From NCBI GenBank assembly GCA_016286935.1, contig JAEEUO010000069.1:1-6546 (forward strand): 6,546 nucleotides of DNA, written 5' to 3'. Of this stretch, positions 1 through 5,565 are shown in pieces. The notes under the pieces are model-generated. The model had not been told where the DNA came from, ran no database searches, and saw only the letters and a list, made by a program, of their open reading frames with translations. Each line of letters starts with the position of its first letter. Within the stretch, counting starts at the first letter, position 1. A program made the position numbers and the translations under genes. The DNA is from Bacillota bacterium. Lineage in GTDB: Bacteria > Bacillota > Clostridia > Peptostreptococcales > Anaerovoracaceae.

Positions 1-63
1 CTCGTTCCGGAGTCGTTCAAGGTTCCTGTAACGGCGGAACAGCGGGCGGAAAACACTATCTAA
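1..63 (+). CDS. 3' end of an upstream gene (partial)
   Basis: The first frame is open from base 1 and ends in TAA at 61-63, giving about 20 residues that finish in ...QRAENTI. Codon choice (gtt, ccg, gcg, cgg) looks like the rest of the window. An intrinsic terminator follows 32 bases later, which is what one expects after a real gene end. Too little is present to name a product or tell whether it belongs to the same system. It is separated from the next gene by a terminator plus a new promoter, so it is probably a different transcription unit. Confidence 0.55.
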   Translation, partial: LVPESFKVPVTAEQRAENTI

Positions 64-95
64 AGAAGCAAAAAACAAGATTGGCAAAACAAGGG

Positions 96-131
96 AGCGC
101 GTTGAAATTTCAATTGACAACGCGCTTTTTT
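96..131 (+). terminator. Intrinsic terminator of the upstream gene
   Basis: A perfect 9-bp stem, AGCGCGTTG (96-104) pairing with CAACGCGCT (118-126), encloses a 13-nt A/T-rich loop and is followed by a run of six T (126-131). This is a standard rho-independent terminator for the gene ending at 63. The left side also contains a 12-nt palindrome, TTGAAATTTCAA (102-113), which could compete with the main stem. The right arm carries the -35 element of the next promoter. Confidence 0.85.
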
Positions 132-142
132 CTCGGTATGAT
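114..142 (+). promoter_or_regulatory. Consensus sigma-70/sigma-A promoter for the Tad-like operon
   Basis: TTGACA (114-119) is a perfect -35 box. It is followed by exactly 17 bases and then TATGAT (137-142), a one-mismatch -10 box. The expected transcription start is about 148-150, leaving a leader of roughly 27 nt before the ATG at 176. The region upstream is A-rich (about 65-95), which could help as an UP element. The -35 box lies in the right arm of the upstream gene's terminator hairpin, so read-through from upstream and initiation here share the same DNA. No other promoter of this quality was seen inside the operon. Confidence 0.85.
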
Positions 143-159
143 TCGTGTAAAGAAATGAC

Positions 160-167
160 AGGAAAGG
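160..167 (+). promoter_or_regulatory. Ribosome-binding site that decides the first start codon
   Basis: AGGAAAGG lies 8 nt before the ATG at 176. The earlier in-frame ATG at 155 has no such site and would sit only about 6 nt from the predicted transcription start. The ATG at 176 is therefore the better start for the SAF-domain gene. Confidence 0.75.
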
Positions 168-175
168 AAATTGCT

Positions 176-883
176 ATGACAAGAAGAAAAGAATGGATCG
201 GCATCGTTTTGCTTCTCGTCGTCCTTGCGGGGTTCGTCGCGTGGGAAGGCTGGGGTCGCGCCCGCTTCCGTACGACGGAGGTCATCGTCGCGTCGGAGGA
301 GATCCCTGCCGGTACGCTCCTCGATCCCTCGCTGTTCGAGCGCGCGAATCTGGAAAAGTCGTCCGTGATGGAGGGCGCGATCGTACCGGAGACCGTTTCC
401 CGCGTCATCGGGAAGCGCGCCGCGGTGACGATCCCGAAGAAGTCACAAATCTCCGAGACCCACCTCCGCGACAGCGACTACTATCTTGCCGACGGCGAAT
501 CGGTCTATCTGCTGAAGGGCGAATGGATCTCACTCCGCTCGTCGAGCCTTCGCCGCGGCGACTGGATCGACCTCTATACGCTTTCGGGAGACGAGACGTT
601 CTCAAAGCTCGGCCGCTACCGCGTCTCCTTCGTGAAGGACGTGAACGAGTCCGAGGTGCGGAACACGAACGATCCCGGTAACGCGGAATTCGACGATACG
701 CCCGTCCTCTCGAGGATCTCCTCGACGGCCGCCGTCTGGTCGGTCGAGATCATCGCGACGGAAGGCGATTACGCGGCGATCCTGGATGCCGTGTGGCGCG
801 CGGACAACGAGGCGCTCTCCTCCCCGGCGACGGTGAAGAAGAACGGAACGGCTTCGCTGATGCTCGTTCAGGTGTCCTCATGA
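176..883 (+). CDS. SAF-domain membrane-anchored protein, CpaB/RcpC-like
   Basis: A 235-aa protein with a short basic N-terminus (MTRRKEW), one hydrophobic segment at about residues 8-24, and then an extracytoplasmic SAF domain at about 35-97. The SAF hallmark is visible: EVIVASEEIPAGTLL, followed by the downstream GKRAAVTIPKKSQIS strand pair. The second half (about 105-235) is beta-rich with no motif I recognise. In Tad systems of diderms, CpaB/RcpC works with the secretin. No secretin is present here, so it may instead organise the passage through the cell wall (inference). It is the first gene of the operon, and its TGA overlaps the next ATG (ATGA, 880-883), implying translational coupling. 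An in-frame ATG at 155 would add seven residues but lacks a ribosome-binding site. A different SAF protein (flagellar FlgA-like) is less likely given the neighbours. Confidence 0.83.
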   Translation: MTRRKEWIGIVLLLVVLAGFVAWEGWGRARFRTTEVIVASEEIPAGTLLDPSLFERANLEKSSVMEGAIVPETVSRVIGKRAAVTIPKKSQISETHLRDSDYYLADGESVYLLKGEWISLRSSSLRRGDWIDLYTLSGDETFSKLGRYRVSFVKDVNESEVRNTNDPGNAEFDDTPVLSRISSTAAVWSVEIIATEGDYAAILDAVWRADNEALSSPATVKKNGTASLMLVQVSS

Positions 884-1509
884 CTCTGCCCGGAACGATC
901 GTCGCGGTCGCGGGAAGCGACCCGAAGGCCGGGAGTTCGATGATCGCGAAATCGGTCGGCGAACTCCTCGCGAAGGAGACGGGCGAGGCCGTCCTCTATC
1001 TGAAGAAGGGACCGGGAAGCGTCGTCATCTCCCCCTGGAACGAAGGGGAGACGGGCCTTCTGGAGGCGGGACTGACCCACCTCCTGACCGTCCGCTGGGA
1101 GGACGCGTACGATGAGCTGCGCGACCGGTTTGCGTTTACCGTGACGGACGGCGGAACGGAAGCCGTCCGCGGCGCGGATCGTCTGCTGCTCGTCGTGAAC
1201 CAGCTATCGTCCTCGATCGCCGCTGCGGAATCGGCCGTTCCGCTTCTCGCGGAGAGGCTCGCGGCGGAATCCGTTTCTCCGCGCCGGAAGGAGGCCGCGA
1301 AGACGATCTGTCTGAACCGCTGCGTCGCCGGCGATCCCCACGACCCGGCCTATCTGCGCCGGCTGTTTCCGGACTGGAATGTTCTCGCGTTTCCGGAATC
1401 GCCAAAAGGGCGCGAGGCGGACTGGAAGGGCGTGACGATCGTCCGCCTCGGCGACCGCCCGTTCCGCCGGGCTGTAAAGGAAGGTGTGAAATGGATTTTA
1501 AACAACTGA
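880..1509 (+). CDS. ParA/MinD-fold TadZ/CpaE-like protein with degenerate P-loop
   Basis: A 209-aa protein. It opens with a strand and P-loop-like segment, TIVAVAGSDPKAGSSMIAKS (about residues 6-25), that aligns with the ParA/MinD pattern AVxSGKGGVGKTT. The signature lysine is replaced by Asp14 and the Walker A lysine by Ser19. Further on, FAFTVTDGG (85-92) and ADRLLLVVNQ (99-108), then a helix with SSIAAAESAVPLL, match the switch-like strands of the ParA fold. TadZ/CpaE proteins are known for atypical Walker A motifs and for placing the pilus machinery in the cell, so a localisation or scaffold role fits. It is short for the family and lacks an N-terminal receiver-like domain. The start at 880 has an AGGTG site at 870-874. 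Its end overlaps the ATPase gene by 19 bases. The fold assignment rests on pattern and position, not on strong motifs. Confidence 0.7.
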   Translation: MTLPGTIVAVAGSDPKAGSSMIAKSVGELLAKETGEAVLYLKKGPGSVVISPWNEGETGLLEAGLTHLLTVRWEDAYDELRDRFAFTVTDGGTEAVRGADRLLLVVNQLSSSIAAAESAVPLLAERLAAESVSPRRKEAAKTICLNRCVAGDPHDPAYLRRLFPDWNVLAFPESPKGREADWKGVTIVRLGDRPFRRAVKEGVKWILNN

Positions 1510-2846
1510 CGGAAACGATCCGAAACGACTTTCTCTACGAATGGGGCGAAAACCGCGGCGATCTGCGCGGCGTGCTCCTCCTCCAGAAAAAGGCGATCAT
1601 CGGATACGAACGAGAGGTCCGCTATTTCAAGGACAAGATCGCCGAACTGATCGAACGGAAGGGCGCAGCGGCTGTGCCGTTTCCGGACTGGTATCCGGCG
1701 CTGACGGACGCCGTCTTCCACGAAAACTGGGGACTCGCGGGGATCGCGGAATGGTTCGGCCCGCGCTACCGCGATTCGAGTTCCGCGAAGATCATCGGCG
1801 AAAGGATCTACTTCCTCGACGGAGGGCGGATGCGCTTGATGCCCCAACGGATCGAGCGCGCCCGCCGCGACCAGCTCGTTCGCGCGTTTCTGCTCCTCAC
1901 GCCCGAGGAGCGGATGGACAAGGATTACCACGAAGTCTACCTCCTCGACGGAACGCGCATCACGATCTTCCGCGGGGGACTGACGAAGGAGGGCGAGGAC
2001 ACGATCGTCTTCCGGCGCTATATCGTTCCGGAGTACACCTTCGAGGAACAGGCCGAGCGCGGGACGATCCCGCGCGAAGCGATCCCGCTCTTCCGCGCGA
2101 TGGCGGGAGCCGGCTTCAACGTCGCGTTTACGGGACCGCTCCGCTCCGCGAAGACGACGTTCCTGTCGACGTGGCAGGCCGCCGAGGACCCGACGCTGGA
2201 GGGCGTGATGGTCGAGACGGATCCGGAGATCCCGCTCCACCGCCTGATGCCCGACGCGCCGATCGTCCAGATCCTCGCCGACGGCGAGAAGCTCGAGTCC
2301 GTCTCGAAGAACCTCCTCCGTTCGGACGCGGACTACATCGTTCTCGCGGAGGCCCGCGACGGAGCGGCGCTCGATCTGGCCGTCCGGATGGCGGGCAAGG
2401 GAACGCGCCGCATGAAAATGACGTTCCACCTGCGGAACCCGTACGACTTTCCGTTCGACGCGGCGTGGGAGATCATGAAAACGCGCGGGACGGATCTCGC
2501 GGAGACGGCGCGGAAAGTCGCGGCCGGCTTCGACTACATCTTCCACTTCGCCCAGCTGAAGGACAAACGGCGGAAACGCCTTCGCGGCGTCTACGAGGTA
2601 TCCGTCGGCCGGACGGCCGATTCGATCCGGATCGAACCCATTATGCTCTACGACTTCGCGACGGACAGCTGGACGTTCCGGGACGTGTTCTCGCCGTCGA
2701 AACAGGCGATCGCGGAGGAGGAAAACCCGGGGAGCGAGCGGATCATCGCCGAATTGCTCGCGGATCTCGCGAAACGCTTCCCGGAACGGAAGGGAGGTGA
2801 AGACCATCGCGTTCGAATGGATTCTGCGCGGACTGCTGCTTCTTAG
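1491..2846 (+). CDS. tadA: TadA/CpaF-like secretion/pilus motor ATPase (T2SSE family), divergent
   Basis: A 451-aa cytoplasmic ATPase that should power assembly through the TadB/TadC platform. The N-terminal domain spans about residues 1-170. The T2SSE core follows: TIVFRRY (171-177) corresponds to the usual LSIRKF strand, then the Walker A region GPLRSAKTT (215-223), an Asp-box-like VMVETDPEIPL (239-249), the Walker B region DYIVLAEAR (281-289) with Glu287, and the His box TFH (311-313). The C-terminus (FDYIFHFAQLKD..., about 347 on) matches the usual VVxLxRxxDGRR ending. Two points are odd. The last glycine of GxxxxGK is Ala220, and the normal TGHxGSLTT stretch reads GKGTRRMKMTFH. Catalytic Lys221, Glu287 and His313 remain, so it may still hydrolyse ATP. 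The start has a good AAGGAAGGTG site (1476-1485) and overlaps the previous gene by 19 bases. The length is normal for the family. Confidence 0.88.
   Translation: MDFKQLTETIRNDFLYEWGENRGDLRGVLLLQKKAIIGYEREVRYFKDKIAELIERKGAAAVPFPDWYPALTDAVFHENWGLAGIAEWFGPRYRDSSSAKIIGERIYFLDGGRMRLMPQRIERARRDQLVRAFLLLTPEERMDKDYHEVYLLDGTRITIFRGGLTKEGEDTIVFRRYIVPEYTFEEQAERGTIPREAIPLFRAMAGAGFNVAFTGPLRSAKTTFLSTWQAAEDPTLEGVMVETDPEIPLHRLMPDAPIVQILADGEKLESVSKNLLRSDADYIVLAEARDGAALDLAVRMAGKGTRRMKMTFHLRNPYDFPFDAAWEIMKTRGTDLAETARKVAAGFDYIFHFAQLKDKRRKRLRGVYEVSVGRTADSIRIEPIMLYDFATDSWTFRDVFSPSKQAIAEEENPGSERIIAELLADLAKRFPERKGGEDHRVRMDSARTAAS
2793..2800 (+). promoter_or_regulatory. Strong Shine-Dalgarno that conflicts with the GTG start of the TadB-like gene
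   Basis: GGAGGTGA matches the complement of the 16S rRNA tail over eight bases. The only nearby conventional start in the TadB-like frame, GTG at 2797, lies inside this site. With normal spacing of 5 nt the initiation codon would be ATC at 2806. Either a weaker GGAAGG (2788-2793) serves the GTG, or a rare AUC start is used. Confidence 0.5.
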
Positions 2847-3729
2847 CGCGCTTCTGATCCTTTCCGATCCGGCGAAGAAGATCCTCCAGAAGATCCGGAT
2901 GCGGAACCGCCTTCGCGAACGGAAACGGATCGAAAAGGGAAAGGCGGACTGGGAGCGAAAACTCGACGAGGCCGTTCTCGTCGTCTTCGGACCCGATATG
3001 ACGTCCGGCCTCCTGATGCTCTTCGACCTGACCGTGTTCGTTACGTCCTTCGCCGTCGCCTCGCGCACGCTCCGGCTGCCGGTCGCGTTCCTGACGGGGA
3101 TCGTTCTGGCCGGCCTTCCGTGGATCTACCTGTACGTCCGTCTGGAAACGAAACGGAGAAAGGGCAGCCGCGAGGGAATCACGCTCGTCGCGGAGCTCCT
3201 GCGCCGCTACCGGATCGCGGGAAAGAATCTGCCTCTCGCGATCGAAGAGACCGTATCGGTCCCGGAACTGCGCGTGACGGGCAGGCTTCTGTACCGGCTT
3301 CTGCTTTCGCTCCGGGACGCGAAGAACGGTGAAACGATCCGCAAAGCGGCGGATGATTTCGCCTACGGGCTCGGAACGAACTGGGGACGGATGCTGTCGT
3401 ACAACATCGCGAACGCGGCGGAGACGGGCCGCGACATCGGACCCGCGCTCGAGGACATTCTGATCCAGCTCCGCGACGCCGAGAAACTCGCGGAGGAACG
3501 GAAGCGGATGAACGGCGAGACGGCCCGGATCGTCAACCTGTTCCTGCCGTTCCTGTACCCGGCGAGCCTTCTGATGATGCACCGCGCGATGGATATGCCG
3601 TGGGAAACGATCCTCCGCAACCAGTTCCAGACCTCCGAGGGCGTTCTCCTGCTTCTGGCGGCCCTCGTCCTGTGGGCGCTGAACGTGCTGCTTCTGTCGC
3701 TCGTCACCGGCCGCAAATTCGACTTTTAG
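2797..3729 (+). CDS. TadB-like inner-membrane platform protein (T2SSF domain)
   Basis: 310 aa as called from GTG. Hydrophobic segments lie at about residues 7-23, 70-89, 95-115, 244-262 and 281-302. The cytoplasmic T2SSF/GspF-type domain lies between the third and fourth (about 122-243): ELLRRYRIAGKNLPLAIEE, then LGTNWGRMLSYNIANAAETG, GPALEDILIQLRDAEKL and NGETARIVNLFLPFLYP. This order (membrane pair, helical T2SSF domain, membrane pair) is that of TadB/TadC. The protein would form the membrane platform on which the ATPase acts. It overlaps the ATPase gene by 50 bases, so the two are translationally coupled. The start is uncertain: GTG at 2797 sits within the best ribosome-binding site, and ATC at 2806 is ideally spaced. 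The next ATG (2899) would remove the first membrane helix and lacks a clear site. Confidence 0.8.
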   Translation: MKTIAFEWILRGLLLLSALLILSDPAKKILQKIRMRNRLRERKRIEKGKADWERKLDEAVLVVFGPDMTSGLLMLFDLTVFVTSFAVASRTLRLPVAFLTGIVLAGLPWIYLYVRLETKRRKGSREGITLVAELLRRYRIAGKNLPLAIEETVSVPELRVTGRLLYRLLLSLRDAKNGETIRKAADDFAYGLGTNWGRMLSYNIANAAETGRDIGPALEDILIQLRDAEKLAEERKRMNGETARIVNLFLPFLYPASLLMMHRAMDMPWETILRNQFQTSEGVLLLLAALVLWALNVLLLSLVTGRKFDF

Positions 3730-3737
3730 GAGGGACC

Positions 3738-4334
3738 ATGCTCACCGAACGACTTAAAAACCTGAAAGGGCCCGGCGGGACGGTCCGGAGGCGCCTCGCG
3801 GACAACACGCCCGCGAAACGGGCCGTGTCCGAACTGAAAAAGCGGATCGAAACGGCGCGCGCGAAGCGGCGGAAGCCGAAGGTCGATCGCGCGCTCGCGG
3901 ATACCGTCTCGTTTCTCCGGAACGCGGCGGCGGGGAACGCGCTTCCGTCGGCCGAACAGGTCCTGACGGAACTCACCGTCTTCGACAACATCCTCTCGCC
4001 CGGCTTCGCGGCGATGCTCTCGCGCCTCCGCCAGAATGACCCGAAGGGCGCGCTCGACGCTTTCGTCGCCGTCGCGGGCGACCGTGAGGGAGCCGATATC
4101 GGACGCCTGCTGATCCAGTGGGACAGCCTCGAGGCCGCGGAAGTGACCGAGACGCTCCTGTCCTACCAGCGCCACCTCGCCGAGGTCCGCTATACGCTCA
4201 ACCGCAAGGAAGACGAGCTGACGAGCGACCTGCTCTACATTCCCGTCGTCGCCAACGTCATGATCGTCTTCATCAACTTCATCTTCGTCGGATACTTCCT
4301 GGAACAGCAGGAATTATTTGAACTGATCTTCTAA
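3738..4334 (+). CDS. Short TadC-like platform protein (reduced T2SSF relative)
   Basis: 198 aa. The first 50 residues are strongly basic and soluble (many Lys/Arg). A helical region at about 52-163 follows, with a T2SSF-like pattern: SFLRNAAAGNALPSAEQVL, then FVAVAGDREGADIGRLLIQW, SLEAAEVTETLLSYQRHL and TLNRKEDEL. A single hydrophobic segment lies at about 165-187, followed by an acidic tail. Its place directly after TadB suggests it is the TadC partner. Usual TadC proteins are near 300 aa with several membrane helices, so this one lacks the N-terminal membrane pair and the final helix. No frameshift or upstream extension explains this. Upstream in the same frame the translation looks like out-of-frame noise overlapping TadB. 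An AGGAGGGA site (3728-3735) overlaps the TadB stop and sits 2-4 nt before the ATG. The family call is moderate; the gene itself is secure. Confidence 0.65.
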   Translation: MLTERLKNLKGPGGTVRRRLADNTPAKRAVSELKKRIETARAKRRKPKVDRALADTVSFLRNAAAGNALPSAEQVLTELTVFDNILSPGFAAMLSRLRQNDPKGALDAFVAVAGDREGADIGRLLIQWDSLEAAEVTETLLSYQRHLAEVRYTLNRKEDELTSDLLYIPVVANVMIVFINFIFVGYFLEQQELFELIF

Positions 4335-4352
4335 CCCCCGACGCGTTCTTTG

Positions 4353-4360
4353 AAAGGAGG
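4353..4360 (+). promoter_or_regulatory. Strong ribosome-binding site before the first small subunit gene
   Basis: AAAGGAGG is a near-perfect Shine-Dalgarno placed 7 nt before the ATG at 4368. It lies in a 33-nt gap that shows no terminator or promoter. It suggests high translation of the small protein, as expected for a structural subunit (inference). Confidence 0.75.
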
Positions 4361-4367
4361 AACACAC

Positions 4368-4526
4368 ATGAAACAGTTTATCGTGCTCGTCAGCACAATC
4401 TGTCTCGGCATTCTGATCGCGACGTTCGTCATGGGCTTCAAGACGAACGCCCAGACACTGAACACGACGGCGACGAACAGCCTTCAGTCGCTGTCGATCA
4501 GTTCATCGGCGCCGAACGGGAACTGA
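4368..4526 (+). CDS. Small membrane/secreted protein, 52 aa; candidate pilin-like subunit
   Basis: 52 residues: MKQFIVL start, one hydrophobic helix at about 4-23, then a hydrophilic tail rich in Thr, Asn and Ser (TNAQTLNTTATNSLQ..., ending SAPNGN). The size and the layout of helix first, polar tail second resemble Flp-type pilins. However, there is no G/xxxxEY processing motif and no glutamate at position +5, so classical prepilin peptidase cleavage is not supported. An excellent ribosome-binding site precedes it (4353-4360). It shares its N-terminus with the next three genes and aligns with the 47-aa protein that follows at 10 of the first 23 positions (MKQF, V6, L7, I11, L13, G14, G23). 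It could be the major fibre subunit, a small membrane helper, or a secreted peptide; the sequence does not decide. Confidence 0.75.
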   Translation: MKQFIVLVSTICLGILIATFVMGFKTNAQTLNTTATNSLQSLSISSSAPNGN

Positions 4527-4541
4527 GAAGGAGGGACGCCG

Positions 4542-4685
4542 GTGAAACAGTTTGTCGTGCTCTGCGCGATGATCGCGCTCGGTGTTTTTCTGTTCGGCCT
4601 CATCGCCGGCGGGGAGGATTCCCTGTACGGCGCCGTAAAGACCGTCTGGGAGGCCGAGATCGCCTCCAGGAGCGTTTTTCCGTAA
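4542..4685 (+). CDS. Small membrane protein, 47 aa; paralogue of the preceding gene
   Basis: Starts at GTG 4542, preceded by AAGGAGGG (4528-4535) with 6 nt spacing, and ends in TAA at 4683-4685. The product begins MKQFVVL, has a hydrophobic helix at about 4-23 ending in GLIAGG, and then a short amphipathic tail with GAVKTVWEAEI. The first 21 bases differ from the start of the 52-aa gene at only two positions. That, with the strong ribosome-binding site, argues it is a real gene and a tandem duplicate. No prepilin cleavage motif or known domain is visible. It may be a minor subunit or a partner of the 52-aa protein (inference). The gap to the next gene is only 21 bases. Confidence 0.68.
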   Translation: MKQFVVLCAMIALGVFLFGLIAGGEDSLYGAVKTVWEAEIASRSVFP

Positions 4686-4706
4686 GAAATCGAGGAATCT
4701 ATCCAA

Positions 4707-5123
4707 ATGAAACAATTCATCGTTCTGGCGGCCGTTCTGCCGCTCATGCTGCTCTTCGTCGCCCAGTACGCGATCGACCAAAGAAACCACGCCGCAACCG
4801 CGATCGCGGAGGAGGAGATCCGGGCCGCATGCGAACTGGCTCGCTCGGCGGGATGCTTTACACAGGAGATCCGGACGCAGCTGAAATCGAACCTCGCGGA
4901 GAAGCTCGGCCTGTCGCCGACCGACATCACCGTCACGGCAGACGAGGGAGTCGTCTACCGGCTGAATTACTTCGATTCCACGGGTGAACGCGGCCTGATC
5001 CGCTATTCCGTCAGCGTGCCGATCGGACGTGTCATGGCCGTAAGCGGCCTGTTTTCGACGAACACGCCGAATACGCGCGTTCTGACGATCCGCGGAACGA
5101 TGGCGAGCGAGCGCCTGCCGTAA
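4707..5123 (+). CDS. TadE/minor-pilin-like protein, 138 aa, MKQFIV family
   Basis: Begins MKQFIVL like the two small proteins before it. A hydrophobic helix spans about 4-22, followed by a polar helix (about 23-67) with an acidic patch AEEEIRAACELARSAGC containing Cys42 and Cys50. The C-terminal half is beta-rich (VVYRLNYFD, LIRYSVSVPIGRV, TRVLTIRGTMASERLP). One N-terminal membrane helix, then a helix, then strands is the layout of TadE/TadF-type minor pilins, though no family signature is strong. The two cysteines could form a disulfide outside the membrane (inference). The ribosome-binding site GAGGAA (4692-4697) lies 9 nt before the ATG. The gene sits 21 bases after the 47-aa gene and 13 bases before the next, within the operon. 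Confidence 0.75.
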   Translation: MKQFIVLAAVLPLMLLFVAQYAIDQRNHAATAIAEEEIRAACELARSAGCFTQEIRTQLKSNLAEKLGLSPTDITVTADEGVVYRLNYFDSTGERGLIRYSVSVPIGRVMAVSGLFSTNTPNTRVLTIRGTMASERLP

Positions 5124-5136
5124 GGGGGACGGACCG

Positions 5137-5565
5137 ATGAAAGTCTTTATCGTCTTTCTCTGCGTCCTGATCGTTTCCGTCGGATTCTTCGTCTACGAAG
5201 GAGATCTGTCCGGCTATCTGCGCCTCGAGGATTACCTCAAGAACCTCGCGGAGGAGGCGAGCATCGCCGCCGCCATGTATTACGACCCGTCCAAATTCGG
5301 TCAGGGATTATATATCCTTTCGGAAACGGAAGGTCTTAAGGCGGTCGACTACCTGGTCTCGGAGGCGAATCTCGCGCTTTCGGACGTTCGCGAGGGCATC
5401 CTCACGTATGAACTGGAACTCTTCGACGCGGAAAAGGGATTCGACGGGACGGACACGCATCCGTCCGCGAAGGTCACGGTCACGTACACGTGCGCGGACC
5501 TGTTCCGGCTTCCGTTCCTGCGCGTGACGTCCGTCACGCGCCAGGGAAAATACGCGATCCGATGA
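5137..5565 (+). CDS. TadE/minor-pilin-like protein, 142 aa, last gene of the operon
   Basis: Begins MKVFIVFL, with a hydrophobic helix at about 3-19 and a short basic/acidic linker. A helix with NLAEEASIAAAMYYD (36-50) follows, then a mixed region, and a beta-rich end: KVTVTYTCADLFRLPFLRV (112-130) and TSVTRQGKYAIR. The pattern of small-residue helix, then VTVTY...LPFL, then a short terminal strand, recalls TadE-like pilus proteins. No domain is certain. It shares the N-terminal start with the three genes before it but is otherwise diverged. AAGGGGGA (5122-5129) lies 7 nt before the ATG and overlaps the stop of the previous gene. The operon terminator starts directly after the TGA, so nothing else is co-transcribed downstream. 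Confidence 0.75.
   Translation: MKVFIVFLCVLIVSVGFFVYEGDLSGYLRLEDYLKNLAEEASIAAAMYYDPSKFGQGLYILSETEGLKAVDYLVSEANLALSDVREGILTYELELFDAEKGFDGTDTHPSAKVTVTYTCADLFRLPFLRVTSVTRQGKYAIR

Noticed and set aside
155..175. Earlier ATG (155) for the SAF-domain gene
   Set aside because: No ribosome-binding site, and only about 6 nt from the predicted transcription start. The ATG at 176 has AGGAAAGG at good spacing.
193..681. 162-aa open frame on the + strand inside the SAF gene
   Set aside because: Same strand but another frame. Arg/Gly/Pro-rich noise with no ribosome-binding site, while the overlapping frame has a clear SAF domain.
793..879. Upstream extension of the TadZ-like gene
   Set aside because: The added 29 residues overlap the SAF gene and read as out-of-frame noise. 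The P-loop-like strand begins just after the ATG at 880, which forms an ATGA coupling with the previous stop.
1541..2800. 419-aa open frame on the + strand inside the ATPase gene
   Set aside because: Arg/Gly/Pro/Asp-rich out-of-frame translation; the overlapping frame carries the T2SSE motifs.
1350..3068. 572-aa open frame on the - strand
   Set aside because: It lies fully antisense to the ATPase and TadB-like genes, its translation is Arg/Asp-rich and low in hydrophobic structure, and it has no recognisable motif. It arises from the codon bias of the G+C-rich + strand genes.
2743..3582. 279-aa open frame on the - strand
   Set aside because: Antisense to the TadB-like gene, with repetitive Arg/Gln/Glu composition typical of a shadow frame.
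4484..4936. 150-aa open frame on the - strand over the small-protein genes
   Set aside because: Antisense to three genes with good ribosome-binding sites and shared N-termini. No ribosome-binding site or domain of its own was seen.
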